The position numbers and the translations under genes were made by a program. Under the pieces are notes generated by a model, which saw nothing but the letters and a program-made list of their open reading frames with translations, was not told the DNA's origin and made no database searches. Source: Doryteuthis pealeii (Eukaryota; Mollusca; Cephalopoda; Myopsida; Loliginidae). Taken from it: a DNA stretch of 64,000 bases. Of this stretch, positions 1 to 11,699 are shown piece after piece (within the stretch, counting starts at the first letter, position 1; every line of letters starts with the position of its first letter). The DNA is taken from the NCBI GenBank assembly GCA_023376005.1, contig CM042152.1, positions 77,575,894 to 77,639,893 on the forward strand, given 5' to 3'.

Positions 1-150
1 TCAGATAGAATGTATTTTAGCCACCGATGAAAATGCGGCCATCGTAATTGATCGGCCCGATTAGAGTAAGAATTGGGAGCCATTGAAACTATAGAATAAG
101 ATGTACCCTGGGTACATAATTTCGGGGTAGAACACGAGCATGAGTTTCAG

Positions 151-412
151 ATGTGTATTTACCAACCCTTCCACACAAGCAGGATGTGACACAGGTGAAT
201 CTCTTAAGCGGAGGTTTGAATTTGAGCTTTCCTTCTCCTAGACTGGTTTCCAGTCTGTCCTACTATTTACACAAAGCTGGAGGGGGAGTAGTTGGATGCA
301 TACCTTTCCCAAGGGTATTAGCGCTATGTGAACTGTAATTTCTTCCATGATTTGAACTCGGGTTGACGACTCTATATCCTAAGACTCTAACCATTACAGC
401 ACGCACCTCCAA
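151..412 (-). repeat. SINE family 2 (tRNA-derived), copy a
   Basis: Read on the - strand, this starts with a tRNA-like head (GTAATGGTTAGAGTC, then a B-box-like GAGTTCAAATC). A unique body follows and the end is AT-rich. At least seven related copies occur in the window (27.2, 28.2, 41.5, 45.1, 46.6, 47.7 and 58.8 kb). They share the body words TAATACCCTTGGGAAAGGTA and CTAGGAGAAGGAAAACTGAA. The short open frame inside it is incidental. A tRNA-derived SINE is inferred from the promoter-like boxes and copy number. Confidence 0.75.
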
Positions 413-537
413 CGTGAGATGCGAATGGTTACTCAGTGAAGAACTATAGAACCTCCCATAAACAATGTTCCATTATTTGGTGTTGTGTCAAATGAGACAA
501 AAGAATCCCCTTGTAATTAACTAGGGAGATCGTTATG

Positions 538-823
538 TACGAGGGTGAGTCCAAATGTAATGCCATTTTGTTTAGGACAGGTATAATTGCCAACACTTTG
601 AGTCACTTCTTCACTACCGATTTCAATTCCTTATCACTGGAATAATGTTTGCTTCTCTTCTGAGGAGAGGCAAACATTATTCCAGTAACGAGAAAGTGAA
701 ATCTGTAGTGAAGAAGTGGTTCAAAGAACAGTCAACAGAATTTTATGGGGCAGGGATACAGGCTCTCATTCGAAGGTAACCTGTCCTAAACAAAATGGCA
801 TTACTTTTGGACTCACCCTCGTA
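538..823. mobile_element. Fold-back mariner-like element
   Basis: The terminal inverted repeats begin ACGAGGGTGAGTC and extend about 40 bp on each side, flanked by TA as expected for Tc1/mariner. The interior is itself inverted: the left half, around 600-660, is the reverse complement of the transposase remnant on the right. The whole element can therefore fold into one long hairpin. A related - strand copy lies at 39650-40122. Non-autonomous. Confidence 0.8.
684..779 (+). pseudogene. mariner transposase C-terminal remnant
   Basis: This 31-codon open stretch, ending in TAA, reads SNEKVKSVVKKWFKEQ and then FYGAGIQALIRR. It matches the C-terminal part of mariner/SETMAR-type transposases (a VK..V..W......F...GI..L..RW pattern). 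There is no start codon and the catalytic DDD core is absent, so it is a relic carried inside the fold-back element. Family-level assignment is by motif only. Confidence 0.65.
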
Positions 824-978
824 TTATTGACATAAGGAAATAAACATTTTCCTTCACTTCCATTTTCGTTGAAGGATTTATTCCAAATAAATATCATAAA
901 AATGATTTAGTAACTGAATGAGAAAGTGTTATAAATCAGTTTGTAACACCGGATAATATTAATCATTCATGATAAATT

Positions 979-1226
979 CGGTTTAGCTCAGTCGGTAGAG
1001 CGTCAGCCGAGGAGCCACAAGGTTCCAGGTTCGATACCAGCCCTAGCCAAATCAGCATATGAGTAGCACAGGGATCTGTGCGATAAAGTGAGGAGCTGAT
1101 GGTAGGTGTGGCGCGCCACCTCAGATGCTAAAATAATTCCTTGGTCTACCACTAGTGAAAAGGGGATAGACTCCCTTGCTGTCTGGCTGATACCGACATT
1201 AGATCGCCCCGACGACTTTACTTTTA
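979..1226 (+). repeat. SINE family 1 (tRNA-derived), copy 1
   Basis: A tRNA-like head carries an A box (TTAGCTCAGTCGGTAGAGCG) and a B box (GGTTCGATACC). It is followed by a conserved body (GAGTAGCACAGGGATCTGTG; GATAGACTCCCTTGCTG) and a tail GCCCCGACGACTTTACTT. Eight copies occur in this window on both strands. The head looks like a Lys/Asn-type tRNA but does not continue as a functional tRNA gene. Confidence 0.85.
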
Positions 1227-1294
1227 GTCATCATTGAGAATTGAAAAGCATTGAATTAAAGAATAAAATATAAGTTGTTTTGTATAATAAAAAC

Positions 1295-1580
1295 TCTAGA
1301 AGTCTTCGTGTCCTGGAAGGACATTAAACTCTATCTGATGGTGAGGTTCCAGTTCTGGATGTCTGGGGGTGTGGAGCTCCTTCATCACCATTACTCACAG
1401 GTTCACTCTGACCCGGAGTGATAGTACCTGTTAGGGTCTGGTTTATGGGTTAAATAGAAAAAATATTGTTGTTTTTGTTTAATTTTAGCACCCATCAAGA
1501 ATGACTAAAACAAAAACGTCTTCGGCATAAAATAACCCAATGGGTTGGCATGCCGTAAAATCCAAACAATCAACCAACTA
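1295..1580 (+). repeat. Dispersed repeat family 3, copy 1
   Basis: This shares long similarity with 5725-6030. Both contain CTGATGGTGAGGTTCCAG, then CACTCTGACC(C/A)GGAGTG, then a motif near TATGGGTTAAATAGAAAAA, and end near a GGCATGCCGTAAAA-like word. A short inverted piece of the same family is at 14155-14260. It has no coding capacity and its class is unknown. It could be the 3' part of a SINE or LINE. Confidence 0.6.
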
Positions 1581-1902
1581 GAAGTATTAAATTTCAAACG
1601 ATTGAAATAATTAAATCTCAGTCCCCATATTCTCAAAAACAATAATTTTATTCTGTTGAAGTGCAAATGATGTCTACCTTAACTTTGTTTAGACCTTTGT
1701 TGAAAAAATAAACAGAAAAAAATAGTTGAAGTCGTTTTAATATTTCGACACTGAATTTGATTTATTCTTAATAAATGAAATTGTGTCATTGTAATCAGTG
1801 GACATTTTTGGTTTATCAAAAAAAATGAGAATACGATCAAATTTAAGTTTTATTTTATGTAAATTTATAATTATCTTTAATCATACGACTATATCTTCTA
1901 CA

Positions 1903-2404
<502 letters not shown>

Positions 2405-3189
2405 AGCGTCCCTATCAGTCATCGCACTTGTGACGTAGATATGGTATCAAGTATTCCTATTTAATACAAATGTTCTATACGTAATTGTACGATTTAAAGT
2501 ATTTCTATTTAATAACAACTTTATTTGCATACAGTTTTGTGGTTTCAAGTAAGTAATAATAATCCTTGGGCAATTAAAATTAAAGTCACTATTTTTATGG
2601 ACACCATCAAACAAACAGAAATGAAAGTTTTTTTTAAAATAATACCTCAGAAGAACAAAAACAACTTCTAGAAACTAAGCTCTGCAGCAGAAATATCACC
2701 AACAGAATAAATGGTGTATCATATACATGGGCATAACCGATCTCCACGCATTTGATGCCGGCTCATCTAAAGACTTTGGATGTGCCCCCCCCCCACCTCC
2801 TTCTCCCAAGGGGTGCTCTCCACCTTGGTCGACCAGGTCCGAAACCAAGGTTAATCAGACTGTCTTTTTCAAGCTCGACTGAGGCATGTTCATGTCTTCT
2901 GGCTTCTGATAAAGCTAAACAGGAAAATCCGATTGCCTTTCAACCCGCCCTGACCATTTCACCTGATGCGCGCCCGAGGCTACGCAATGCATCTTAAACC
3001 GAAACTCAGCACAGTATAAAATATTCGGCCTTACATAGTGATAGGTCAATTTGGAAATTCACTAAGACTGGTGACACGTGAAAGAGAGATACCAGTTGGT
3101 CTGAGCACAATATACCCACAACAAATGGCAATGAAAAAAAAACTGTGGGAAACTAAATTAGAACAACCTGAAACCCCTTGTACATCGCC
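2405..3189 (+). other. Gene-free; possible 5' part of the following LINE
   Basis: 2405-2730 is AT-rich with nothing recognised. From about 2740 the composition becomes GC-richer, with an open frame at 2752-2997 that matches nothing I know. It leads directly into the endonuclease domain of the LINE at 3190, so it may be that element's 5' UTR or ORF1 remnant. That is inferred from position only. Confidence 0.35.
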
Positions 3190-4755
3190 ATGAGCTGAAA
3201 TCAGGATATAAACTGTTGTCCTTGAATGCTCACAGTCTATGCAACAAGATACACCTTTTTGACTCTTACGTCAAAAGTCTCAACCCTGATTTCATTACAG
3301 TCACAAAAACATGGACACATTCCAAACTATGGGATGAGATCTTCAGCATATCCGACAACAACCTTTTTCGCAAAGATCGCTCTAATCGTCGTTGTCGTCG
3401 TCGTGTAATGGTCTACGCTCACTCGAACTTCTCAGCAATTCCCTGCGCTGACTTGAACCAATCACAGCAAGAATGGGGGGTGGGGGTTGCGATATACCTT
3501 TTACCATTTCAACACCTTCTACTTGGAGTTGTACCGCCCCTCAAATTATCACCAAGACACTGAACTCTGCGATATCTTTAGAGCTGCTGCCAGAAAAACA
3601 GCCACTTACGTCTTTATTGCAGGGGACTTCAATTATCCTAATATTGATTGGAAAACTTTTCGGTGGCCGCAAAATGCGAAGGATTTCCTTGAACTGGTGC
3701 TGGATTCGAACTGATCCCAAGTAGTCACTTCCCCAACAAGAGGTGACAACACTTTGGATCTACTCTTCACCACTACTCTTGAAACGGTCATTAGTTTTAC
3801 TACTGAGGAACCTCTAGGCGACTGATCATGATAGTTACAAATCTGTCCCTCATGGGGAGTAACAAAAAGCAAAACCATTCCGAAATGGTCACTTCGATTG
3901 GAATAAAGCAGACTGGGACTTTTACTGCATCGAGCTACAAGGCCCAAACTGTTCTAAACCATGCCTCTCCTGGTCTTAATGGTGTGAAGTACCTGGTTCT
4001 CAAAACGTGGTGGGTACTTCCTTCTGCACCAGTTATCTCTCTTTTTTCAATTCTGTATGAACAATGGTGCTACCCCAGAACAGTGGAAAACTGCTAGTGT
4101 AATTTCTCTGTTCAAAAATGGCGACCGCACATCAGCTGTCAACAATCTTCAAGTCAGTCTGAATAGTTGCATTGCCATGCTGATGGAGTCCTGTATCAGA
4201 GAAAGACTTTGGAATTTCTGGAACTCTCATAGTTTTATCAGACCCTCCCAGTTTAGATTTATTACAAACTAGCTGTTGGGATCAACTTATTGAGTTTCTA
4301 TAAGACATCACCCGGATCACTGATGATGGCTCATGGGTGGAAACTGTCTACCTTGACTTTCTTAAGGCCTTTAATTCTGTGCCACACCAAAGACTTTTGG
4401 TAAAACTCTCTGCAATGGGTGTGAAAGATGATCTTTTTAATTGGTTAAAGTCCTTCATTCTCAACCGGAGAGAGGTAGTTACAGTTTTGGGACAACATTT
4501 CTCACTGTACGAGATGTCATCTGGTGAACCACACGGATCTGTGCTAGGCCCCCCTTTTTTGTTTGTTGTGTATATTGATGGCATAGGTGCTAACTTATGG
4601 AATACCACAGTACTGAAGTATGCATGTGATATCAAGCTGGACATTGGGATAAAAAAAGGCAGGTCCTGAACACTGTCGATCTTTCCTGCAGTCAGACCTG
4701 GACACAGTGCAGCAATGGATCACTGACTGGCAACTCAAGATGGCTGCAGACACAT
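3190..4755 (+). pseudogene. CR1/Jockey-like LINE ORF2 (endonuclease-RT), broken copy A
   Basis: The element starts with an apurinic-endonuclease-like segment (LSLNAHSLCNKIHLFDSYVK, then NPDFITVTKTW) around 3213-3310, and the GDFNYPNIDWK motif lies near 3625-3660. Reverse transcriptase follows in another frame at 4337-4669, with the finger/palm signature VYLDFLKAFNSVPHQRLLVK. The segment corresponding to PQGSVLGPLLF has changed (PHGSVLGPPFLF), and the catalytic YADD is mutated to YACD. Several frameshifts, stops and an apparent internal deletion around 3900-3970 make it dead. The copy ends abruptly near 4755, before the C-terminal region seen in the copies at 12 and 15 kb. Confidence 0.85.
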
Positions 4756-4952
4756 TTCCTCCTGATCTAGTTACAAAGTTTAGAAAACGATTTAAAAAAA
4801 ACCATAAAAGTGCATAAATATATAATGAATTTTATTGGTTAAAGTAATGTAAAATATCTTACATGCGTTGTGTTGTGATTGGTGGAGAGGACAGGGTATC
4901 ATAACTTTAACTTATATATACATATATACATATGTGTGTGGGGGGGGGTCGC

Positions 4953-5163
4953 TGATAGGTAAAAATGGCACCCCCCCCCTAAAAAAAATATATATTCACT
5001 GTGGTTGATGGGTTTATACAGAAGAAAAATTGCGATGCACACGCCATCTAGGGTACATATGCTGAATTAAAACAGTGTTCTCATAAACCCATCGATTACA
5101 GGCAATATATATTTTGCTGTGCCACTCTTCCTATTTTTTCACTTCTGCCATTTTTACTGCTCA
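4953..5163. mobile_element. Short inverted-repeat element
   Basis: Nested inverted repeats. An outer GGTAAAAATGGCA pairs with TGCCATTTTTAC. An inner arm, AATATATATTCACTGTGG then TTGATGGGTTTA, pairs imperfectly with TAAACCCATCGATTACAG then GCAATATATATT. There are no coding frames. It looks like a MITE-type non-autonomous element of unknown superfamily. Confidence 0.55.
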
Positions 5164-5375
5164 CCATCTCCGAGAGATGGACACAATTTTTACTAGACAA
5201 AAGTTTTGCAATATTTTGGTACGTGTTAGTTTGCGGCGCGTATATCACGTAACTAAAGCTGCTCATAAGCCGAGGTAGTTACCCACTGGGGTTGGTAATA
5301 TTGTGATAGTTGGTGCGCTGACATGTTGTGCATTTATTCATTTCGTATGTAATTTTAAAGCTGTACAGATAAATA

Positions 5376-5620
5376 TGCAACGTGGTCTTATTTAACAACA
5401 TGCTTTACGAGTTCGAACTCGGTCATAACGCTGCAGAAGTAAGCAACAAAAAAAACATTTGTTGTGTGAAAGTTGTGTGCTTAGTTGATCACAGTACAAT
5501 AACCAGATGGTTCAATAAATTTCACTTAGGGTTGCAAGAGCCTCACCGATCAGGCAAGGTCAGGTAAGCCTTACACCGTAGATTTTGAAACCGTGCTCCA
5601 AATATTAGGCTAGACGGGCG
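5376..5620 (+). pseudogene. mariner transposase N-terminal (HTH) remnant
   Basis: The translated fragment LYEFELGHNAAEVSNKKN, then DHSTITRWFNKFHLG, then VDFETVLQ matches the paired-like helix-turn-helix part of mariner/SETMAR transposases. In those, 'EFK.G..AAE......G......TV..WF.KF' is followed by a linker. The frame is closed by stops and no catalytic core follows. Related fragments are at 34260-34640 and 14505-14680. Confidence 0.65.
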
Positions 5621-5724
5621 GGTGGAGAGGCCCCCTCCAATTAATCGGCTGCTCATGTCAAGCCCTAGCATCCGATTTCCATTATGGCAAGCCCTAACCC
5701 TTTTTTATCTTATGGGTGCTAGAA

Positions 5725-6030
5725 GGCGGTGACTGAGAGTCTTCATGTCCAGGGAATTACGTTAAACTCTAACTGATGGTGAGGTTCCAGATCTGAAGGT
5801 CTGGGGAATGTGGAGCAACCCCTTCATCAACATTGCTCCTAGTCCCACTCTGACCAGGAGTGGTAGTATCTGTTAGGGCCCCATCTATGGGTTAAATAGA
5901 AAAACATGAGTTTATAAAAAAACAAATTGAGTATCCATTAAGAATGAATTTTTTCAAAACTTCGTCGGCGTTAAATGACCCACTGAGGTTGATATGCCGT
6001 GAAACAAACCAAACCAAACTAAACCATAGA
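5725..6030 (+). repeat. Dispersed repeat family 3, copy 2
   Basis: Same orientation as, and similar over its length to, 1295-1580. Shared words include CTGATGGTGAGGTTCCAG and GGGTTAAATAGAAAAA, and both end near an ATGCCGT word followed by CAAAC-rich sequence. No coding capacity. It lies just after the mariner fragment. Confidence 0.6.
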
Positions 6031-6039
6031 AGTAGGGAT

Positions 6040-8050
6040 ATTCAAAATATCAAAGGGAGATAACTTCTCTTTCATGATTTTCATCCAGAAAAAGGCTTAC
6101 CCCTGAGACAAAATATATGAAGGCCGACATGTGCAAAATTTCATCAAAGAAAGTTACAATGCGTTGCTACAAAACTAAGAAAAGATTACAACACAACAAG
6201 GATATACGCGCAATGAGGCAGTTGTTGATGAACCCAAAGTGAAAATCCGGGTATTTTGAAGTAAAAAGGGGAAATAATTTCAAAACACTGTAGGTTATCT
6301 GTAAACGAAATAGAAAAATCGTTTGTAATATTTTTTTAAATATATAAAAATCTTGGGAAATATGCTGCGCAAATTGGCACATTTTTAATCATACATTTTT
6401 TGATGGATTAGATAGAACTTGATCTATGATAAAAATACTTTGTTCAACATGCCACCTTCCAGACGTTTTAAAATCCACTATCAAATTTTAATTGACTAAA
6501 AGGTCAGCTGAACAACAACAACAACAAAAAAACTTTGTATCAATTTAAAGAAAAATACTGTTTTTTAAAACTACAAAAAGAGAAAACAGGCTACAAAAAT
6601 TGGTTATTTCCTATAAGTCTAACATGATCAAAGGGGAACCACTCTTGACTGATAAATTATTTATTTATTGATCTACTAGGAAAAAAGAAGGTTAAGGTTC
6701 GGGTTTAGGGTTAGGGTTAGGGTTTAGTTTAATGGGAAAATAAATAAATAATTTATCAGTCAAGAGTGGTTCCCCTTTGATCATGTTAGAATTATAGGAA
6801 ATAACCCAAAAATATTTTTCAATTTTGAAACTTCAGTTCAAACAGGGTAATATATTAAGAGTTGTCTCCCTTGCATCTGTCTACAGTAAAATTTTAAACG
6901 GGCAAAAACAGATTCATGAAAAATGAAAACGAGTCTATTTTTAACTCTTAATAATTAAACATATAAAATAGATATTGCATAAAAATCAGAATTCAATTTG
7001 AAAAGAAAAACCTGCATGATTATCAAATTCTTCAAATGACCAAAGATCAAATCAGTTCCTACATTCTGAATTGATTTTTTAAAATTCAATCTTTTCTTGA
7101 TAAAATAAAGTATCCATTATAAAATTAAGTCGTTAATTTTTTTTAGATATTTTGTTATTACTTCCCTTTGTAATCCTACTTACATTACAATAATTGAGGT
7201 TCCTATTTGATAATCAGAGATGAAAAGAAAAACGTCACTAAACATGGGGAAAAATGAATGACATCACAGCCTCCTTAAAATTTTAAATGCATTTTTATTT
7301 CATTTATTCTATTTATTTAAGCGCAGACATCACAAAAGGAAGTAATCTTCTTTTTTTTTTTAATTTTCAAACTATTACCAAAAAATCTGGGAATATTTCG
7401 ATTTTAATTAAATTTTCACCAAATTAATGACTTAATTGTATAATGAATAGCTTTGTTCTTTTTTTTAATTTTGAAAATTGTTGACCTTTGTTGATTGAGG
7501 AAAAACATATCCTAGTCATTAATTTTTACATTTCTAGAAAGATCAAATCTTGAAGAACATACCATAAGAATTTTTTTAAGATAAAAATAAAAATACAATA
7601 CTTGAAAAAAGTGATTTGAAAATTTAAAAATTGCAAAAGGAAGTAATAATATTTTTTTTTTTTTTAAATTTTCAAACTATTACCCAAAATTTTCCGATTT
7701 TAATGAAATATTTCCAAACTTGATATTGAAACCTTAGAACAAGCTTTAATTCATCTATCTGAAAATGTAAGTTTAAAAATGCGCAATTTTGCGCAACGTA
7801 TTGTCCGAGATTTTTTATATATTTAAAAAAATTATCACTAACAATCCTATTTTTATGTACGGATCAACGAACGTATTTAAAAAGTTTCGATAAAATACCA
7901 TATATAAATTTCCTGTAAAGGCCACCATAGATTTTCACCTAAATCCACATTTTAAAAATCTAGTTCATTTTACGCATTTATCTCCCTTACACGATCAGTT
8001 GCCTAAAGTTCTATTTATTTATTTTATTTTTCCTCTTTTAATTTACGTTT
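6040..8050. repeat. AT-rich dispersed repeat mosaic
   Basis: No gene is visible. Several segments recur elsewhere. 6820-7010 reappears almost unchanged at 14670-14870. 6340-6490 resembles 60840-60990. The 'AGGGAGATAA' and 'TTAATGACTTAATTTTATAA' type words recur at 14.3, 36.8, 59.5-60.8 and 61.4 kb. 7840-8000 appears inverted at about 59580-59760. This suggests fragments of one old AT-rich transposon family rather than single-copy DNA. Confidence 0.5.
6602..6806. mobile_element. MITE with telomere-like core
   Basis: The inverted repeats are about 66 bp with one mismatch I can see, beginning GGTTATTTCCTATAA and including GATCAAAGGGGAACCACTC. They flank a ~70 bp core containing TTAGGG-type repeats (6700-6727). 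There is no open frame. The core resembles that of the MITEs at 62885 and 63051, although the terminal repeats differ. Confidence 0.8.
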
Positions 8051-8092
8051 ACTCTTTTGTACTTGGGTTCGTTTTTTAAACAAAAACTAAAT

Positions 8093-11000
8093 CATCATCA
8101 TCATCATCATCATGTCGCGCACGCAGCACGGGCATCCATGACAATCTTTCGCCAACCTTCCCTATCATTCATTACACCTGGAAGCTCCTCTGCGGAGCAG
8201 CCAGCATCTTCACATAACTGGTCAATGTATGTCCTTGCTGGGCGCCCCACACTTGCATGTCCATGTGTTGGCTTCCACAGGAGAACGTCGCTTATGAGTT
8301 CATCCCTGCTTCTCCAGCAGTGTCCTGCATGCCTTGTCCGTCTCACTCGGATAGTTTGTGAGATGGGGGCAGGTGACCGTATAGCTGTTTCCTTGTGGGG
8401 TGCTGTTTCCACGACTTATTCAAGACTGCTCGCAGCATTCTTGTGCAGCTCCCATCTAGCTTATTCTCAAGACGCTTTGTCAGGGTCCAGGTGGTGCAGC
8501 CATACAGCAGCACCGACACAACCACAGCCTGGAAGAACTGTCGCTTCAGCTTGCCAGGGAGATCGGACCTCCATATGACTGATAATCTATTTTGGCCGCC
8601 CATGCCTTTGCTATTCGTGTATTAACATCACTCTCTGTGGAGGAGATATTACCACCTAGGTATGTGAATTGTTCTACTGGTTTAAGAGGCTTGCCGTCGA
8701 GTGGAGATGTCTCCTTTATTTTTGAAATTCATGAACTCTGTTTTACCGGAGTTCACATAGAGGCCTATATTCTTTGCTGCCTCCTCCAAGCTATGTAGCA
8801 GTGATTCAGCCTTTGCCGGTGTATCTGCAAGAAGTGCAAGGTCATCAGCATAGTCCGCATCTGTGATTGTTTGTGCGGGATATCGCCTGCTTCTTGCCTT
8901 TTTTAGTGTGAAACCTTTTTCTTTTATGGTATCTAATGATGTTCGGAGTACGTAGTCTAGACATATTATAAATATATATGGTGCCAGTGTGTCCCTTGAA
9001 GGACTCCAGCGGCGATGTCAAAGAAATCTGTGTCGCCATCAGGTGAGCGTACCATCGCTTTAGTGTCTTTGTATAGCATCATTATAGCTGAGACCGTTTC
9101 ATTGGGGAGGCCATATGCTAATAGTATTTGTTCCATTTTTCCTCTATGTATGGAATCGAATGCCTTGGAGAAATCTACGAATAATAACGTTGCCTCTAGA
9201 TTCTTTGCTCGTACCCCTTCTATGATCCGTCGAATAGTCAGGATCTGAGAGGTTGTGGATCGATTTCTGCGGAATCCATTTTGGTTTCTCCTAAGGATTT
9301 TTTCTATTTCGGGCCGGATGCGATTAAGTAGAAGGGCATTATATATCTTGGCTGCAATAGCAGTGAGAGTTATGCCTCTGTAATTTTTAGCGATTCCGAG
9401 ATCTCCCTTTTTAGGGAATGGGAGGATGCAGCCTTTCGTCCATTTATCTATTCTATTTTGTCTATATACTGCATTGCATAGCCTAAGCAGTATGTCATTG
9501 AACTTTTCTATCTTCCACACCTCCGGGGGTATTTCGTCGAGTCCTGCTGCTTTTCTACCTTTTAGCTTCTTTAAAGCTTGGTTAATTTCATCTATTGTGA
9601 AATCTCCCAGCTTGATATCTAGTTGTTTATCTACAATCTTTTGGATATTACTTTCTATGATTTCTGGGGGTTTCCTAGCAGTTTCTGGAAGTGGTCCTTC
9701 CATTTTTTTAGTCTATCTTCTTGGCTGGTTGCCTTTAATTTTGATTTAGAGGTGCTTTTTCTACCACTAATTTCGTTTACTGTTTGCCAGGCTAATCGCG
9801 ACTGTCTGTCTTCTACCGATTGTCTGATATTATTTATTTGTGCCTGTATGTACTCTATTTGTTCCCTTTTGTATGTTTTGTTTAAGGCTACCTGGGCTTT
9901 CTTAAGGTTGTACAGGTTGGTGCTAGTTGGGTTTGTTTTATTAATTTGGGCTGTTTCTTTGATATTATTTCTCTTTTCTCTAACTGCCTCCGTCTCCCAG
10001 GGGACAGAGCGTTTGGCTCTCAGTTCGGTCGGTATGCATTCGGATGCTGCTTCTAGATGGGCATTGACGAAGTTTTCGTATTCTTCGTTTGCGGTGGGGC
10101 TTTCAAATGCCTCTTGGAGGATATCGAATCTGTTTCTTACTGCCACAGCGTATCGATTGCATATATCACTGTTGGCAAGTGTTGACCAGCTGTATCGTAC
10201 AGTCTTACTGGTTTGCTTTTTGTTCCTACGTAGGCTAAGTCGTAATTTTGCTGTGACTATTCTGTGGTCGGAGGATACTCCTTCAAAAGAGGAGTATGCT
10301 TCGCAGTTCATTGCACTATTTATCCATTTTTTTATTTATTAGGATATAGTCTAATTGGGCTCTTGTATTGTTTGGGTATGTGTAGGTCCAGAGTTTGCCT
10401 TTTCTTTTCTGGTATTTTGTATTTAGGCATACTAGCCTGTTCTCAAGAGAGAACTCTGCTAGTAATTCGCCGTTCCTGTTTGGGGTGTTATGTAGGCAGT
10501 ATTTATTGTTCTCGCTTATGCCTATCTGCGCATTCATGTCGCCCCCAATTACTAGGACATTGTGTTTGGGAATCTGTCTGCATAGGGAGGATAGCTCATT
10601 ATAGAACTTTGCTATGTCCGTTTCTTCGCTGACATTAGTGGGCTATAGCACGAGACTACTGTCATGCAGGGATTCCATTAAACGTAGCGCATATGATTCT
10701 CGGTTGGATTTTTTCTATACTGTTTAGTGCTCTCATAGCCTGGGGCTGAGGAGCATTCCTACGCCTCCTATAGTGGCATTTGTGGAGTTTTTCCACGCAG
10801 ATGCTGACACGAAAGTCCATCCGTTACCTGTTTCGTGGTATTTTATGTCTAGTTCACTGTGATCAAATCTATGCTCTTGTACGCAGATTATGTCTATATT
10901 TTTGTCCTCTGCAGATGCAGTTAACTCGGGCAGTTGGTTTATAGTTTTTAGTGTTCTGACATTGAATGTGGCTAGATTTAAGGTTTGTTTACACCTTAGT

Positions 11001-11160
11001 AGGTGTGTTTTACATCTAGGTTCTATGGTTGACTTTTGGTATATGGTTTTCAGAGCTACGACGTTGGTGGTGGGTGTGTCTTGTTTGTCTGCTCTGCGTG
11101 TGATGCGGTTTGTGTGTGTTTGAAATAAAACTTTCAAACTATGTAATAATAATTTAAAAA
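8093..11160 (-). mobile_element. RTE-like non-LTR retrotransposon, near full length, inactive
   Basis: This is one element of about 3.07 kb read on the - strand. An endonuclease domain comes first (11.1-10.2 kb), then a linker, reverse transcriptase (9.7-8.8 kb) and a C-terminal region (8.6-8.1 kb). It ends in a short ATG/TGA trinucleotide tail (ATCATC on the + strand at 8093-8113), typical of RTE-clade elements. Several frameshifts interrupt it. Three other 3' fragments of the same family lie at 28500-28765, 49790-50060 and 53160-53345. The clade name is inferred from motifs and tail. Confidence 0.85.
8110..9703 (-). pseudogene. RTE-like ORF, reverse transcriptase and C-terminus
   Basis: The RT motifs are in order: KLKGRKAAGLDEIPPEVWK; GCILPFPKKGD and NYRGITL; NQNGFRRNRSTTSQIL; LLFVDFSKAFDSIHR (motif A); AAGVLQG (motif B). 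Motif C, DYADDLALLAD, lies near 8850-8880 in another frame, with its catalytic Asp pair intact. The C-terminal region (YGCTTWTLTKRLE; HCWRSRDELISDVLLW) continues in further frames. A frame change right after motif B (about 8990) and others at 8.6-8.7 kb inactivate it. Confidence 0.88.
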
Positions 11161-11167
11161 AAAACAA
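9655..11167 (-). pseudogene. RTE-like ORF, endonuclease half
   Basis: It reads LNLATFNVRTLKTINQLPEL, then DIICVQEHRF, GWTFVSASAW and GGVGMLLSPR. After a break comes VLVIGGDMNAQIG, then DYILINKKM and SSDHRIVTAKLRLSLRR. These are the successive motifs of the APE-type endonuclease (N, E, GDxN, SDH). The linker to RT is basic and rich in Lys, Arg and Asn. At least two frame changes, near 10733 and 10316, break the frame. Large open frames on the + strand here are antisense shadows. Confidence 0.85.
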
Positions 11168-11220
11168 CTGAGGTGGTCACTACTTGAATAGGCTCAGTCC
11201 TAATTAGTGATCATTCTTCA
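11165..11220 (+). repeat. SINE family 2 tail fragment
   Basis: GGTCACTACTTGAATAGGCT and then CAGTCCTAATTAGTGATC match the tail of the SINE family 2 copy at 28370-28420. The fragment abuts the 5' end of the RTE-like element, which may have inserted into or beside the SINE. Confidence 0.4.
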
Positions 11221-11699
11221 CATATTACTACAACAACCAACATTATGTTTTTTGTTTTGTTTTTGTTTTGTTTTTTGTTTAGTGACATTCTTTATACTGT
11301 GTAAAGTGTGAAAATAAACCATCGTCTTCTTCTACGAAAGATCTTATAATCCAAGGTAGACAACTGGTTTACTTGTGAGCAGAGTTATTTCCCTTGGTCT
11401 AAGCTTTCATATTAAGTATGTCAAATTCCAGAATTTTTATTAAAATATAATATTTTTCTATTGTATATTCCTGTTCATTTACTTTTATTAGGTATCAGGT
11501 TTTAAAAGAAAAGACAAAAGAATGATTTTAGATCTTTTTATTACATGTCTATCTCTGTTTTATGTTATACAATTTACCTTGCACCCATTAAAATGTCACA
11601 ACTTAAACTGAGATGTACTAACCCTGCTTTTTTTAAACTTAGGGACATTTGTTTGTTACAATAAAACTTCTTTCTTGAGAAAATTTGATATGATGTAAT
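11221..11699. other. Gene-free stretch
   Basis: AT-rich, with a TTTTG-rich tract near 11245-11280. I see no gene, inverted repeat or known element. Confidence 0.4.

Noticed and set aside
979..1050. Apparent tRNA gene (A and B boxes present)
   Set aside because: It is followed by the conserved SINE body seen in eight copies, and the acceptor strands do not close as a working tRNA.
9623..10342. 239-codon + strand open frame rich in hydrophobic residues
   Set aside because: It is the antisense of the RTE-like ORF, whose endonuclease/RT motifs are clear on the - strand.
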